From Caulobacter segnis (lineage in GTDB: Bacteria > Pseudomonadota > Alphaproteobacteria > Caulobacterales > Caulobacteraceae), in NCBI RefSeq assembly GCF_023935105.1, contig NZ_CP096040.1:5003001-5067000 (forward strand): 64,000 bases of DNA, read 5' to 3'. Below, piece by piece: positions 9,766-18,430 of the stretch (positions are counted from its first letter, which is position 1; each line of letters opens with the position of its first letter). The notes under the pieces were generated by a model. It worked only from the letters and a program-made list of their open reading frames with translations. It searched no databases and was not told where the DNA came from. The position numbers and the translations under genes are program-made.

Positions 9766-10445
9766 GTCGAACTCCCTTCGGGGCGATGCTCCAGGACGTA
9801 GCCCATGCCGCGCACCGTGTGCAGCAGCTTGGTCTCGAACATCCCGTCGATCTTGGCCCGCAGGCGCTTGATCGCGACCTCGACCACATTGGTGTTGGTG
9901 TCGAAATTGATGTCCCAGACCAGTTCGGTGATGATGGTCTTGGAGACGATCTGCGACTGGCGGCGGCCCAGGACGACCAGCAGGGCGAACTCCTTGGCCG
10001 TCAGGTTCAGGCGCTTGCCCGCCCGCGTGGCGCGACGGGCCATAAGGTCCAGGTGCAGGTCGCCCACCGTGATGGTCGTTGACTCGCTGCGGCCCCGGCG
10101 CGTGATGGCCTGCAGCCGAGCCAACAGCTCCAGGAACGAGAACGGCTTGACCAGATAGTCGTCCGCACCGGCCCCCAGACCCTTCAGGCGATCCTCGACG
10201 CTGTCGCGAGCGGTCAGCATGATCACCGGCGTCTGTCGCGTCTGGCGCAATTGCCCAAGCACCTCGACCCCGTCCAGGCCCGGCAGCATGCCGTCCAGCA
10301 CCACGGCGTCGTAGTCCAAGGTTTGGGCCAGATGCAAGCCATCCTCGCCATTGCTGGCGAAGTCCACGGCGTAGCCCTGTTCGGTCAGCCCCTTGCGCAG
10401 GTAGGCGACGGTCTTGGGCTCGTCCTCGACGATCAGGATTTTCAT
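9762..10445 (-). CDS. OmpR/CusR-family response regulator
   Basis: This DNA-binding response regulator has 227 residues. The receiver starts MKILIVEDEP with acceptor Asp51 (VVLDGMLPGLDG) and conserved Lys in DYLVKPF. A winged-helix effector follows (LNLTAKEFALLVVL, VVEVAIKRLRAKID, LHTVRGMGYVLE). I chose the ATG at 10445 because it opens the canonical receiver; the extension upstream has no homology pattern. It precedes its kinase with a 4-base overlap. A direct-repeat site about 145 bases upstream closely matches one in front of the RND operon, which suggests autoregulation and pump control. Confidence 0.93.
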   Translation of the reverse strand: MKILIVEDEPKTVAYLRKGLTEQGYAVDFASNGEDGLHLAQTLDYDAVVLDGMLPGLDGVEVLGQLRQTRQTPVIMLTARDSVEDRLKGLGAGADDYLVKPFSFLELLARLQAITRRGRSESTTITVGDLHLDLMARRATRAGKRLNLTAKEFALLVVLGRRQSQIVSKTIITELVWDINFDTNTNVVEVAIKRLRAKIDGMFETKLLHTVRGMGYVLEHRPEGSST

Positions 10446-10963
10446 GGAACGGAACGCCTCAAGACCAGGATCCCAGAATGCAGAGGTTCCAAGCCGACAA
10501 AATAGCGCCTCCCCGCGCCCCTCGCCATCTTCGGACGACGCATAAACCGGCTGAAGTGACCCTTGTACATTGCGGTCGTCGCCGGGTCGCCAGCCTGACC
10601 GCCAGATGACATTTCTGACCAGCGGCCGCCGCTCATGACGTTGGAGGTCGTCACAAGGCCTGAAATGGGTCCGATGAACCAGAGCCCCCTTTGGCCGTGA
10701 GGCGCAACGTCCGCGATGCATTTCAGGGCGCATCGCCACAGCGGAACCTTGACGTATTGCGGTTCCGATCAGTGCGCACCTCAAACCGAGGTGTCAGCGC
10801 TACCGGGTCCTCAGTTTCCGAGCGCTCCGCTTCTGCGTACCTACACCTTCTTGAGAACTACAGCCGCCGGACGCTGCCGCACATCTAGGATGCCCGTACA
10901 GGATGGGCGCCAGCAGGGACGATCCGGGTTTACTGTTCCAGCGGCCCCGGTCGACAGCGAGAC
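10446..10963. other. Intergenic region between the two-component system and the catabolic island
   Basis: This stretch of roughly 520 bases holds the regulator's own operator at 10591-10620 and a short hairpin at 10778-10794 (CACCTC, 5-base loop, GAGGTG). No protein family, RNA or mobile element is visible in the remainder. The left boundary of the accessory island should lie in or near this stretch. Confidence 0.5.
10591..10620 (-). promoter_or_regulatory. Probable autoregulatory operator of the OmpR-family regulator
   Basis: Read on the minus strand, the site is GTCATCTGGCGGTCAGGCTG, followed by GCGACC and preceded by another GTCAGAAAT about 11 bases earlier. GTCA elements recur with 11-base periodicity. 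The core GTCAGGCTGGCGACC matches the site in front of the RND operon (GTCAGGCTGCCGACC) at 14 of 15 positions, and the upstream GTCA is also shared. Confidence 0.7.
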
Positions 10964-11596
10964 TCAAACAAGAATGGGAGCCCCAGTCTTGCGGCGAATA
11001 TCGTCCAGCTGAACGCCCGGCGCGAGCTCCACTAGACGGAAACCCTCTATCGCTGGATCCAGCACGGCGAGATCGGTGTAAACCCGATCGATGACGCTGC
11101 GGCCCGTGGCCGGAAGCGTGAGGCCCCTGAGCAGCTTTGGCGCGCCCGATCGGGTGGTGTGGGCCGTGATCACACGCACCTTCTTCGCGCCGGCCGCCAG
11201 GTCCATGGCCCCGCCAACGGCGGGGGCTCCGTCGGGCCCTGTTGACCAGTTGGCGATGTCGCCGTTCGCGGCGACCTCAAACGCGCCGAGAATGCATACG
11301 TCGACATGCCCCCCCCGGATCATCCCGAAACTGTCGGCATGGTGGAAATAGGCCCCGCCCGCGACCAACGTCACCGGCTTCTTGCCAGCATTGATCAGGT
11401 CCATGTCTTCTTCGGCCAGCGGAGGCCGAGGTCCCATGCCGAGAATGCCGTTCTCGCTGTGAAGGACGAACTCCCGATCCGAAGGAACATGGTCGGCCAC
11501 CCGTTCCGGCAGACCTATGCCCAGATTGACATAGGCGCCGTCGGGAATGTCCGCGGCGGCGCGGGCCGCCATTTGCTCTAGGGTCCAGGCGGTCAT
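10964..11596 (-). CDS. 3-oxoacid (3-oxoadipate-type) CoA-transferase, beta subunit
   Basis: Together with the alpha subunit this enzyme moves CoA from succinyl-CoA to a 3-oxo acid. It has 210 residues, normal for the PcaJ/ScoB family. The catalytic Glu48 is in the SENGILGMGP motif, and the glycine-rich NLGIGLPERV segment precedes it. It is the last gene of the minus-strand catabolic arm and overlaps the alpha-subunit gene by 4 bases. In this island it would activate a 3-oxo acid produced after ring cleavage so that the thiolase at 27636 can split it. Sequence alone does not separate 3-oxoadipate from acetoacetate specificity. Confidence 0.9.
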   Translation of the reverse strand: MTAWTLEQMAARAAADIPDGAYVNLGIGLPERVADHVPSDREFVLHSENGILGMGPRPPLAEEDMDLINAGKKPVTLVAGGAYFHHADSFGMIRGGHVDVCILGAFEVAANGDIANWSTGPDGAPAVGGAMDLAAGAKKVRVITAHTTRSGAPKLLRGLTLPATGRSVIDRVYTDLAVLDPAIEGFRLVELAPGVQLDDIRRKTGAPILV

Positions 11597-12309
11597 TTGG
11601 CGTTCTTCCGATCAAGTTGGGCCAGATGATCGCGTTCGCTGACTGGCTCGGCCACCCGCACCACCCGGTCGACATAGATGGACGGTGTGACGATCGCCTC
11701 AGGATCGAGGTCGCCGAGATCGACGAGGTTGCGCACCTGGACCACCGTCAGGTCCGCCGCGGTGGCCATGACGGCGCCGAAATTGCGCGCAGCCTTGCGA
11801 TAGACGAGATTGCCCCATCGGTCGGCGGTCTCGGCCTTGACTAGGGCGACATCGCCGCGCAGCGCCGTTTCCATCAAATAGTCACGTCCTCCGAACGTCC
11901 GGACCTCTTTACCCGCCGCCAGCTCAGTTCCGACCGCCGTGGGGGTGAAGAAGGCGGGTATCCCGGCGCCGCCCGCCCGCAGCCTCTCGGCCAGCGTGCC
12001 TTGTGGCACGAGCTCGAGCTCGATCTCGCCGCGCTTATAGAGGTCGTCGAAGACATAGCTGTGCGAACTACGCGGAAAGGAGCAGATCAGTTTGCGCACG
12101 CGGCCGGTCTGCAAGAGGCGCGCGAGACCGATCTCGCCATTGCCGGCGTTGTTGTTCACCACCGTCAGATCGCGCACGCCTTGATCGATTAGGGCATGCA
12201 CCAGCTCAGTAGGATTTCCCGCCTCGCCGAAGCCGCCGATCAGGACCGTCGCGCCATCCTTGACGCCCTGCAGAGCGGCCTCGACGTCTGTGCAACGCTT
12301 GTCGATCAC
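11593..12309 (-). CDS. 3-oxoacid (3-oxoadipate-type) CoA-transferase, alpha subunit
   Basis: This is the partner of the preceding beta subunit, 238 residues, with the family's N-terminal CoA-binding glycine motif (VLIGGFGEAGNP) and the conserved ETALRGDVALVKAETADRWGN segment. I chose the GTG at 12309 because it overlaps the GST stop codon in a GTGA arrangement and gives the usual family N-terminus (xIDKRC). Frame continuity upstream of it belongs to the neighbouring genes read out of frame. Four-base overlaps on both sides place it firmly in the catabolic operon. Confidence 0.88.
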   Translation of the reverse strand: MIDKRCTDVEAALQGVKDGATVLIGGFGEAGNPTELVHALIDQGVRDLTVVNNNAGNGEIGLARLLQTGRVRKLICSFPRSSHSYVFDDLYKRGEIELELVPQGTLAERLRAGGAGIPAFFTPTAVGTELAAGKEVRTFGGRDYLMETALRGDVALVKAETADRWGNLVYRKAARNFGAVMATAADLTVVQVRNLVDLGDLDPEAIVTPSIYVDRVVRVAEPVSERDHLAQLDRKNAK

Positions 12310-12950
12310 GCCGCGGCCTCCAGCTTGTCGTGAAGCACGCCCGCGTCGTTGCGGATCGCATGCAGGACAGCGGGACGCGACAGCATCCGGTCCTTCCAGG
12401 TCGTGAGCTTTTCGAGCTCCTCCATGGGGAAGCCGTCGTTGAGGCCCCAGCCGTAGAACACCAGCGCATAGCCGTCGGCCACACCAAAGGCCCGGCCGCC
12501 GAACCATTCCCGCTCGCCGAGACGGGCCTCCATTTCCAGCAGGGCCTCCCACATCTTCGGCCGTCCCGCCTCCACCAGCTTGGCCTGGGCGTCGGCGTCG
12601 GGCGTGAAACGCAACGGCATACGGATCTGGCGGCGCAGGATGTGGACCGTGCTGCCGAACCAGGCCATCAGCGACAGCGTCCGGCTCGTCTCCTCGAGAC
12701 CGGACGGCAGCAGGCCGGCAGCGGGCGCTAGGCTGGCGATCCGGTAGAGGATGGCGAGGTTCTCGGTCAGCAGCTCGCCATCCAAGACCAGCGCGGGCAC
12801 CTTGCCGGCGGGATTGACCTTCAAATAGCCAGGCCGATCGGTCGCGAGATTGATGATCTCGACGCTGTAGTCGAGACCACTTTCCTCGAGCGCGATCAGG
12901 GGCGCCAGGGAGCAAGCGCCCTTGTGATGGTAAAGGGTGAGGCCGCTCAT
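12306..12950 (-). CDS. Glutathione S-transferase family protein
   Basis: This soluble GST-fold protein has 214 residues: a thioredoxin-like N-terminal domain with Cys13 in KGACSLAP, where beta-class GSTs keep their active-site Cys, the conserved Pro in GKVPAL, the Glu-Asn pair in LLTENLAIL, and an all-helical C-terminal domain. In aromatic gene clusters such proteins act as isomerases of cis-dienoic ring-cleavage products, as dehalogenases or as ether-cleaving enzymes. Its position between the dioxygenase and CoA-transferase genes favours isomerisation of a ring-cleavage product, but this is inference. Confidence 0.85.
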   Translation of the reverse strand: MSGLTLYHHKGACSLAPLIALEESGLDYSVEIINLATDRPGYLKVNPAGKVPALVLDGELLTENLAILYRIASLAPAAGLLPSGLEETSRTLSLMAWFGSTVHILRRQIRMPLRFTPDADAQAKLVEAGRPKMWEALLEMEARLGEREWFGGRAFGVADGYALVFYGWGLNDGFPMEELEKLTTWKDRMLSRPAVLHAIRNDAGVLHDKLEAAA

Positions 12951-13480
12951 GCCAAAACCTCGTCGTCGCGGCGCATGATGTCGGCGACGTCTTCGCCCGA
13001 TGACAGCCGGCGCCTGAGGTCCTCAGGATCGAGCTCGATCCCGATCGGATTGCGCGCGAAGGCCTCCCCTGCCATCCAAAGTTCGGCGTCTCGCGCGTCG
13101 GCGAACCGGTCGACCTGGAGCTCGACGTCGTTGCCGTCCGGATCGGCATAGTAGAACGAGATCGTCGGGCCGTGGTTGATGGTCCGCCAGGGCTTAATCC
13201 CCTCGCCCGTCAGACGATCAAAGGTGGCCAGGAGCTGTTCGAGACCTTCATAGGTGAAGGCCGAATGGTAGAAGCCGACGGAGGGTGATGGCGCGCGCGG
13301 CGCGAAGGTCTGCGTCGCGATCAGCGCGATCCGGTGGTGCTCCTCGTCATAGGTGAGGAAGGCGATCCGGTCGTTGGCGAAGACGACATGAGCCCCCAGG
13401 ACAGTGCAGTACCAGTCGATCATGTTCTGGAGCTGGTTCGTCCTGAAGACGATATGGGCGAGGCGAACGGGTGAGATCAT
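12947..13480 (-). CDS. One-domain VOC-fold extradiol-type ring-cleavage dioxygenase
   Basis: This is a vicinal-oxygen-chelate protein of 177 residues. The candidate iron ligands are His9 (LAHIVFRT), His72 (GFYHSAF) and Glu120 (GNDVELQVD). Their spacing of 63 and 48 residues closely follows the His-His-Glu triad of BphC-type extradiol dioxygenases (64 and 50). It overlaps the GST gene by 4 bases and follows the FAH-family gene by 3 bases. It therefore probably cleaves the diol made by the FAD monooxygenase or the Rieske enzyme. Two-domain BphC enzymes are ~290 residues, so this is a compact form. A glyoxalase-like isomerase role cannot be excluded. Confidence 0.8.
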   Translation of the reverse strand: MISPVRLAHIVFRTNQLQNMIDWYCTVLGAHVVFANDRIAFLTYDEEHHRIALIATQTFAPRAPSPSVGFYHSAFTYEGLEQLLATFDRLTGEGIKPWRTINHGPTISFYYADPDGNDVELQVDRFADARDAELWMAGEAFARNPIGIELDPEDLRRRLSSGEDVADIMRRDDEVLA

Positions 13481-13483
13481 GGT

Positions 13484-14326
13484 TCAGCGCTCCTCGTCGA
13501 TGACGGTGTTGGTCAGCGTGCCGAGCCGGTCGATCTCGACCTCGATGGTATCGCCAGGCTTCATCCAAAGTGGGGGCTTGCGCACCGCGCCGACCCCGCC
13601 GGTGGTGCCGGTCGCGATCACGTCGCCGGGCCGGACCTCCCAGATCTGGGAGACGTAGGCGATCAGCGCTTCAACGCCAAAAAGGAGGTCGTCGATTCCC
13701 GTCTGCTGCACCACCTCGCCGTTGAGCCGAGTTGTCAGCTGCAGGGCGTTCACGCCCCCCGCCTCGTCGGGGGTGACCAGCCAGGGCCCGAATGCGCCGG
13801 AGCGATCGAAGGTCTTGCCCGGCATGAACTGGGACGTGTGGCGTTGGAAGTCGCGCACCGAACCGTCGTTAAAGCAGGCATAGCCCGCGACATGCTCCAG
13901 CGCCCGTTCGGACTGGATGTGGCGACCGGGCTTGCCGATCACCACGGCCAGCTCGCCCTCGAAATCGAACCGCTCCGAGACGCGCGGCCTGACGATCGGG
14001 GCGCCGTCGGCGACGAGGGAGTCGGGGTAGCGCGCGAACAGGATCGGATGGGCCGGCGTGTCGTTCCCGGTCTCGGCGATATGGCTCTTATAGTTGAGGC
14101 CGACGCAGACGATCCGCTCCGACCGGGGAATGGGCGGCAAGAGCGTGACCGACGCAGCGTCATGGTCCGCCGGCGCGTCGGCCAGGGCCTCAAGCGCCGC
14201 GATGTCCGTGAGCGCCGAAGCAAGATCCCGATAGTGCGACAGCCGAGCACCAGCGTCGACGATCCCATCATCCCGATAGATCCCGTAGCTTGGCGTGCCA
14301 GCGGTGACAAAGCTGACGAGTTTCAT
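13484..14326 (-). CDS. Fumarylacetoacetate hydrolase (FAH) family protein
   Basis: This is a metal-dependent C-C hydrolase, decarboxylase or hydratase of the FAH fold, 280 residues. The conserved GLNYKSHIAE motif, the metal ligands in RFDFEGELAVVIG and the CFNDGSVRDFQ segment are all visible, as is the C-terminal GDVIATGTTGGVG motif. In ring meta-cleavage pathways these enzymes hydrolyse acylpyruvates or process 2-hydroxydienoates. It overlaps the MFS transporter gene by 4 bases and precedes the dioxygenase, as expected for the step after ring opening. Confidence 0.9.
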   Translation of the reverse strand: MKLVSFVTAGTPSYGIYRDDGIVDAGARLSHYRDLASALTDIAALEALADAPADHDAASVTLLPPIPRSERIVCVGLNYKSHIAETGNDTPAHPILFARYPDSLVADGAPIVRPRVSERFDFEGELAVVIGKPGRHIQSERALEHVAGYACFNDGSVRDFQRHTSQFMPGKTFDRSGAFGPWLVTPDEAGGVNALQLTTRLNGEVVQQTGIDDLLFGVEALIAYVSQIWEVRPGDVIATGTTGGVGAVRKPPLWMKPGDTIEVEIDRLGTLTNTVIDEER

Positions 14327-15699
14327 GACGGGTCTCCTGACGGTGCGGTGTTCGTAAGGTGGATGGCGGCGTAGCGGCGCGCATAGGCGGGCCTGCCGGC
14401 CAGGAAGAGCAGGATGGAGAGGACCGCGGCGCAGCCCACGGTCAGCGCGATGGCCTCGCCGATCCGGGCCGGATCATGGAAGACGAGGTCGCCGATCAGC
14501 GGCGGGCCGATCGGCCCGATGGTCAGCCCCGCAAGCGAGATACAGATGAGGTAAAGCGCCGAGATCTGGCCGCGGTAACGGTTCGGGACGACCAGCTGCA
14601 AAGCGGCGGCCGCAGCGCCGATCGGCAAGGCGACGAAGACCATCACCACGCCGAACGCGATGGATGAGGCTCCCGCGCTGCCCGCAAAGATCATCCAGAC
14701 CGTCGCCACCGCGATACCGGTCATCGACAGCATGCCCACCAAAAGCGGCGTGTCGCCGCGACCGGCCGCGAACAGGCGGTCGCTGATGACCCCGCCGATG
14801 ATCAGGCCAAGGCCGCCGCCGCCCATGGTGGCCAGGCCGAGCGCGCCGCCAACCCCAGCCGGCGCCAAATGGTAATGGCGCCCGAGAAAGGCCGGGATCC
14901 AGCTGAGCAGCGCGTACAGCGCAGTGTTGTGACAGGCAAAGCCGAGGATGAGGCTGGCGAACAGTCGCCACTCGCCTCTGATGAAGCGCACGGTCTCGGC
15001 GATACTGGGCAGCACGTCCGCCGCGCCGGGTTCGTAATGGGTTCGCCGCGGTTCGCGGATCAACAGCATCAGGCCGGCGAGCAAGAGCCCGGGTAGGCCC
15101 ACGGCGAGAAAGACCAGGCGCCAGGGCGCGATGTCGCGCAGCGCCGCAAGATCCAGCTCGGCGCGCGTGAAGAGGTCGAGCAACGCCCCGCCGACCAGAA
15201 GCGCCAGGCCCGATCCGAGATAGACGCCCATATTATAGGCCCCGAGCGCAAGCGACAGACGGCGCTTAGGCACGGCGTCGGCGATCATCGAATAAGCCGC
15301 CGGCGACAATGTCGCTTCACCGATCCCCACGCCCGCCCGCCAAGCGAACAGCGCCGCGAAGGATCCCGCCGAGCCGCAAGCCATAGTCATCAGGCTCCAC
15401 AGCGCGATGCCGAAAATGACGAGGTTGCGCCGACTGCCGCGATCGGCGAGCCGCCCGAGCGGGATGCCAAAACCGATATAGAAGATAGCGAAAGCCAGGC
15501 CCTGCAGCATGCCAAAACGGGTGTCGCTGATTGCAAGATCGGCCTTGATGGGCTCTACGAGGAGCGACAAGATCTGCCGGTCCATGAAGGAAAGCGCGAG
15601 CGCCGCCATCAGTGCGACGACGAGGATAAGGGCGCGCAGAGGGGACATGGCGTTGTCGTCCTGACCTGCCACCGCGACGGCCTTCGGCGGGCGGCTCAC
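14323..15699 (-). CDS. MFS transporter, probable aromatic-acid importer
   Basis: This is a 12-helix major facilitator protein of 458 residues. The loop 2-3 signature is present as IGFGIPLGRLADRGSRRN, and an acidic residue in helix 1 (LSFMDRQIL) and the Gly/Ala-rich helix 5 are typical of the spinster-like/AAHS groups. It overlaps the upstream reductase gene and downstream hydrolase gene by 4 bases each. Its place in a catabolic operon suggests inner-membrane uptake of the aromatic substrate after passage through the adjacent TonB receptor. Direction and substrate are inferred. Confidence 0.88.
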   Translation of the reverse strand: MSRPPKAVAVAGQDDNAMSPLRALILVVALMAALALSFMDRQILSLLVEPIKADLAISDTRFGMLQGLAFAIFYIGFGIPLGRLADRGSRRNLVIFGIALWSLMTMACGSAGSFAALFAWRAGVGIGEATLSPAAYSMIADAVPKRRLSLALGAYNMGVYLGSGLALLVGGALLDLFTRAELDLAALRDIAPWRLVFLAVGLPGLLLAGLMLLIREPRRTHYEPGAADVLPSIAETVRFIRGEWRLFASLILGFACHNTALYALLSWIPAFLGRHYHLAPAGVGGALGLATMGGGGLGLIIGGVISDRLFAAGRGDTPLLVGMLSMTGIAVATVWMIFAGSAGASSIAFGVVMVFVALPIGAAAAALQLVVPNRYRGQISALYLICISLAGLTIGPIGPPLIGDLVFHDPARIGEAIALTVGCAAVLSILLFLAGRPAYARRYAAIHLTNTAPSGDPS

Positions 15700-16712
15700 T
15701 TCTCATCCTCCGCGACGATCAGCGCGATCTTGCCGATCTGCCGCCGCGCCTCGAGATCTTCGAGGGCGCGTGCCGCCTCGGCGAGCGGATAAGTCCGGTC
15801 CAGCATCGGCTTGATGCGGCCCGCCACGATATGGGGCCAGACCAATGCTTCGAGGTCGGCGGCCACGCGCGCCTTGAAGGCGTCGGGACGCGGGCGCAGC
15901 AGGCTGCCGCCGACGCGGAGCCTCTTGCGGACGATCTTGCGCAGATCGACCTGCGTCGTGAAGCCGCGCGCCGCGCCGATGAACACCAGGCGTCCGCCCT
16001 CGGCCATCGCCTGTAGGTCCTTGTCGAGATAGTCGCCGCCGACAATGTCGAGGATGACGTCCACCCCCCTGTGATCGGTGACGTCCAGGATGACGGCGGC
16101 GAAATCCTCAGTCTCGTAGTCGATCCCGCGTTCGGCCCCGAGCTCGACGCACAGACGGGCCTTCTCAGGCCCCCGCGCCGTGGCGAACACGCGGCGGCCA
16201 AGGGTCGAGGCGATCTGGATGGCGGCGACGCCGATGCCACTCGTGCCGCCATTCATCAGGAAGGACTCGTTTTGTCCGAGCGCGCAGTCGAGGAAGACAT
16301 TGCTCCAGACCGTAAAGAAGGTCTCCGGCAGCACCGCCGCTTGCGCCCAACTCAGGCCTTCGGGCGCCGGCAGACAGTTGCCAGCCGGCGCGATCGCATA
16401 TTCGGCATAGCCGCCGCCACGCAGAAGCGCACAGACCCGGTTCCCGGTCGACCAGCGCGAGGCATCGGTCCCGGCCGAGACGATCTCGCCTGCGACCTCA
16501 AGGCCCGGCAGGTCGGTTTCACCGGGGCGGATGGGATGGCCGCCATTGTGGAGCTGGTGAACATCATGGCCATTGACGCCCGCCGCCCGCACTCGGATCA
16601 GAACCTCGCCGGGTCCCGGCGACGGGACAGGACGCGTCGTCTCGGCGAGCATGAAATGGCCGTCTGCGTCGTGGATCTCGACAGCGCGCATCATGGAAGG
16701 CGACGGGGTCAT
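15696..16712 (-). CDS. Medium-chain (MDR) NADPH:quinone-reductase-like oxidoreductase
   Basis: This soluble NADPH-dependent reductase has 338 residues from the ATG at 16712. That ATG shares one base with the upstream monooxygenase stop (TGATG), which decides the start. It lacks the structural zinc Cys cluster of alcohol dehydrogenases and has the quinone-reductase signature region (NGGTSGIGVAAIQIA) for NADPH binding. Relatives reduce quinones or activated C=C bonds. In this operon it may reduce a quinone made by the FAD monooxygenase or saturate an unsaturated ring-cleavage product. Confidence 0.88.
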   Translation of the reverse strand: MTPSPSMMRAVEIHDADGHFMLAETTRPVPSPGPGEVLIRVRAAGVNGHDVHQLHNGGHPIRPGETDLPGLEVAGEIVSAGTDASRWSTGNRVCALLRGGGYAEYAIAPAGNCLPAPEGLSWAQAAVLPETFFTVWSNVFLDCALGQNESFLMNGGTSGIGVAAIQIASTLGRRVFATARGPEKARLCVELGAERGIDYETEDFAAVILDVTDHRGVDVILDIVGGDYLDKDLQAMAEGGRLVFIGAARGFTTQVDLRKIVRKRLRVGGSLLRPRPDAFKARVAADLEALVWPHIVAGRIKPMLDRTYPLAEAARALEDLEARRQIGKIALIVAEDEK

Positions 16713-18430
16713 CAAGCGACTTTCGTGACGGAGGACTGGAGCGGTCGGCCGAGGACGCAAGAGAGCGCGGCGGCAAGCTGATCGCGCCTGGTCTGCCCGG
16801 TCTCAGGCTCGACCCATGCGATCCGACCATCGGGACGCACGAGGATCGCAAAAGGCTGGCCACCCCAGAAATCAGCGGCGCTGACCCGTTCGCTTCGCAT
16901 CGTCGCATCGATCGCGACGACCTGAACCGCCATCGGCGCGTCAAGGCTCGTGGCGGCCTCCCGCCAGAGTTCGGCGTCCTGTGACGGCGCGAACAGGGTG
17001 AACCGGTCGAAATGGAGAAGATCGATGGTCGAGACGCCCGGCTCGACCCACAGATGGGGCATCTGCCCCCCAGGGCGGAAACTCGGCCGATATCCCTCGA
17101 CCGCCTCGACCGGCTCGGCGATGGCGCGCTCGGCCGGCAGGAAGGCGCCGTTCTCGGCCATCGAGGCCATCTCCATCTCGAGGAACGCGAAATGCGGCAT
17201 CTGAGCGTCGACCGCCGTGCGGATGGCCTCGAACCTGGGATGGGCCGGATCGGCGCGCAGCGCCGCGATCACCGCGGCGAACGCCTCGGGCGGTTCCTCG
17301 GCGCCGATCGCCATGGCGACTTCGCGCATGCGGACATGGTTGTTGACGGACTGGTTGGTGTTGCGGATCGCAACAGGACGGCACTCCGTCTCATAGCTGT
17401 CGATCAAACTGTCGCCGGCCTGACCCCGGATCACCGCCGCGACTTTCCAGATCAGGTTCTCGACATCCTCGACCCCGGTGTTCAGGCCCAGGCCTCCCGT
17501 GGGGGGGAAACGGTGGCCGGCGTCTCCGACGAGGACAACCCTGCCCTCTCGGTAGCGCTCGGCTACCTGCGCCGACATCGCCCAACGGTCGATGGCCGAA
17601 ATGGTGAAGTCATGGGGACAGCCCATCACCTCCTCGACGATCGCCCGGCACTGAGCCTCGTCGAAGCTCTCGAACGGCGTCGCCTCCGGGTCGAACCGCA
17701 TCATGAAAACCTGGGAGCCGATCGGCTGGTGCATGATGAAGAAGCCTTCGCGGGTCGGCGTCCGCACGAAGAACAGCACGCCCGGCCCGCGTTTCAACGC
17801 CTCGGTCATGTCCGACTTGATGTGGATCGCCAGGAAGTGGGCCAGCGCCTGGGGCCCCTCCATTGCGATGCCGACTGAGCGGCGAACGCGGCTTCCCGCA
17901 CCGTCTGCCCCGATGACATAACGGGCCTTGATTTGCGATGTCCCCTCGGCCCGTTCCACCGTCGCCGTCACGCCCTCGCCGTCTTGGACGAGCGACCGGA
18001 ACGCCGCGCCGAACGCTACTGGATCGCGCCCGGCCATGAAGGCCGCGCGACGGTGGAGGATGGGCTCGAGCAGGCTTTGGGGCAGGTTGGCCGAATGGCC
18101 CGGACTGATCTCGGTGAAGCGCGGCACGCGCCCCTTCTTGCCGGCCAGGCTGAGCTGGCCATAGTGCAGGCCGCCGACGCTTTCACACCAGGTGATGCAC
18201 TGCTGCAGTTCGACCGGCGTGCTCTGTTCCAGAATTTTGTCCGCCACGCCGATGCGGCGGTAGACTTCCATGCTGTGGGTCTTAAGCACATGGGCCGAAG
18301 GCTCCGTGTGCAGGCCAGTCCGGCGCTCGATGACTTGGTGCGTCAGGCCGATGGAAGAAGCGATGATCGAGGCCAGCAATCCGGCCGGCCCGGCCCCGAC
18401 AATAAGAAGATCAAGCTGTTCAATCGACAT
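16712..18430 (-). CDS. FAD-dependent aromatic ring monooxygenase (PheA/TfdB/MhpA group)
   Basis: This is a class A flavoprotein hydroxylase of 572 residues. It has the N-terminal Rossmann motif (LLIVGAGPAGLLAS), the GADGAGSRVR motif that contacts both FAD and NAD(P)H, and GDAGHRFPPTGGLGLN for the FAD ribityl chain. A C-terminal thioredoxin-like domain at ~430-560 is typical of the phenol/resorcinol/HPP hydroxylase group. It should add a hydroxyl next to an existing one, preparing the ring for extradiol cleavage. It is the first enzyme gene after the GntR regulator, which it overlaps by 11 bases. The precise phenol is unknown. Confidence 0.9.
   Translation of the reverse strand: MSIEQLDLLIVGAGPAGLLASIIASSIGLTHQVIERRTGLHTEPSAHVLKTHSMEVYRRIGVADKILEQSTPVELQQCITWCESVGGLHYGQLSLAGKKGRVPRFTEISPGHSANLPQSLLEPILHRRAAFMAGRDPVAFGAAFRSLVQDGEGVTATVERAEGTSQIKARYVIGADGAGSRVRRSVGIAMEGPQALAHFLAIHIKSDMTEALKRGPGVLFFVRTPTREGFFIMHQPIGSQVFMMRFDPEATPFESFDEAQCRAIVEEVMGCPHDFTISAIDRWAMSAQVAERYREGRVVLVGDAGHRFPPTGGLGLNTGVEDVENLIWKVAAVIRGQAGDSLIDSYETECRPVAIRNTNQSVNNHVRMREVAMAIGAEEPPEAFAAVIAALRADPAHPRFEAIRTAVDAQMPHFAFLEMEMASMAENGAFLPAERAIAEPVEAVEGYRPSFRPGGQMPHLWVEPGVSTIDLLHFDRFTLFAPSQDAELWREAATSLDAPMAVQVVAIDATMRSERVSAADFWGGQPFAILVRPDGRIAWVEPETGQTRRDQLAAALSCVLGRPLQSSVTKVA

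Noticed and set aside
10778..10794. Hairpin CACCTC/GAGGTG as a terminator of the CoA-transferase operon
   Set aside because: The stem has only 6 base pairs, lies about 170 bases beyond the stop and lacks a U-run.
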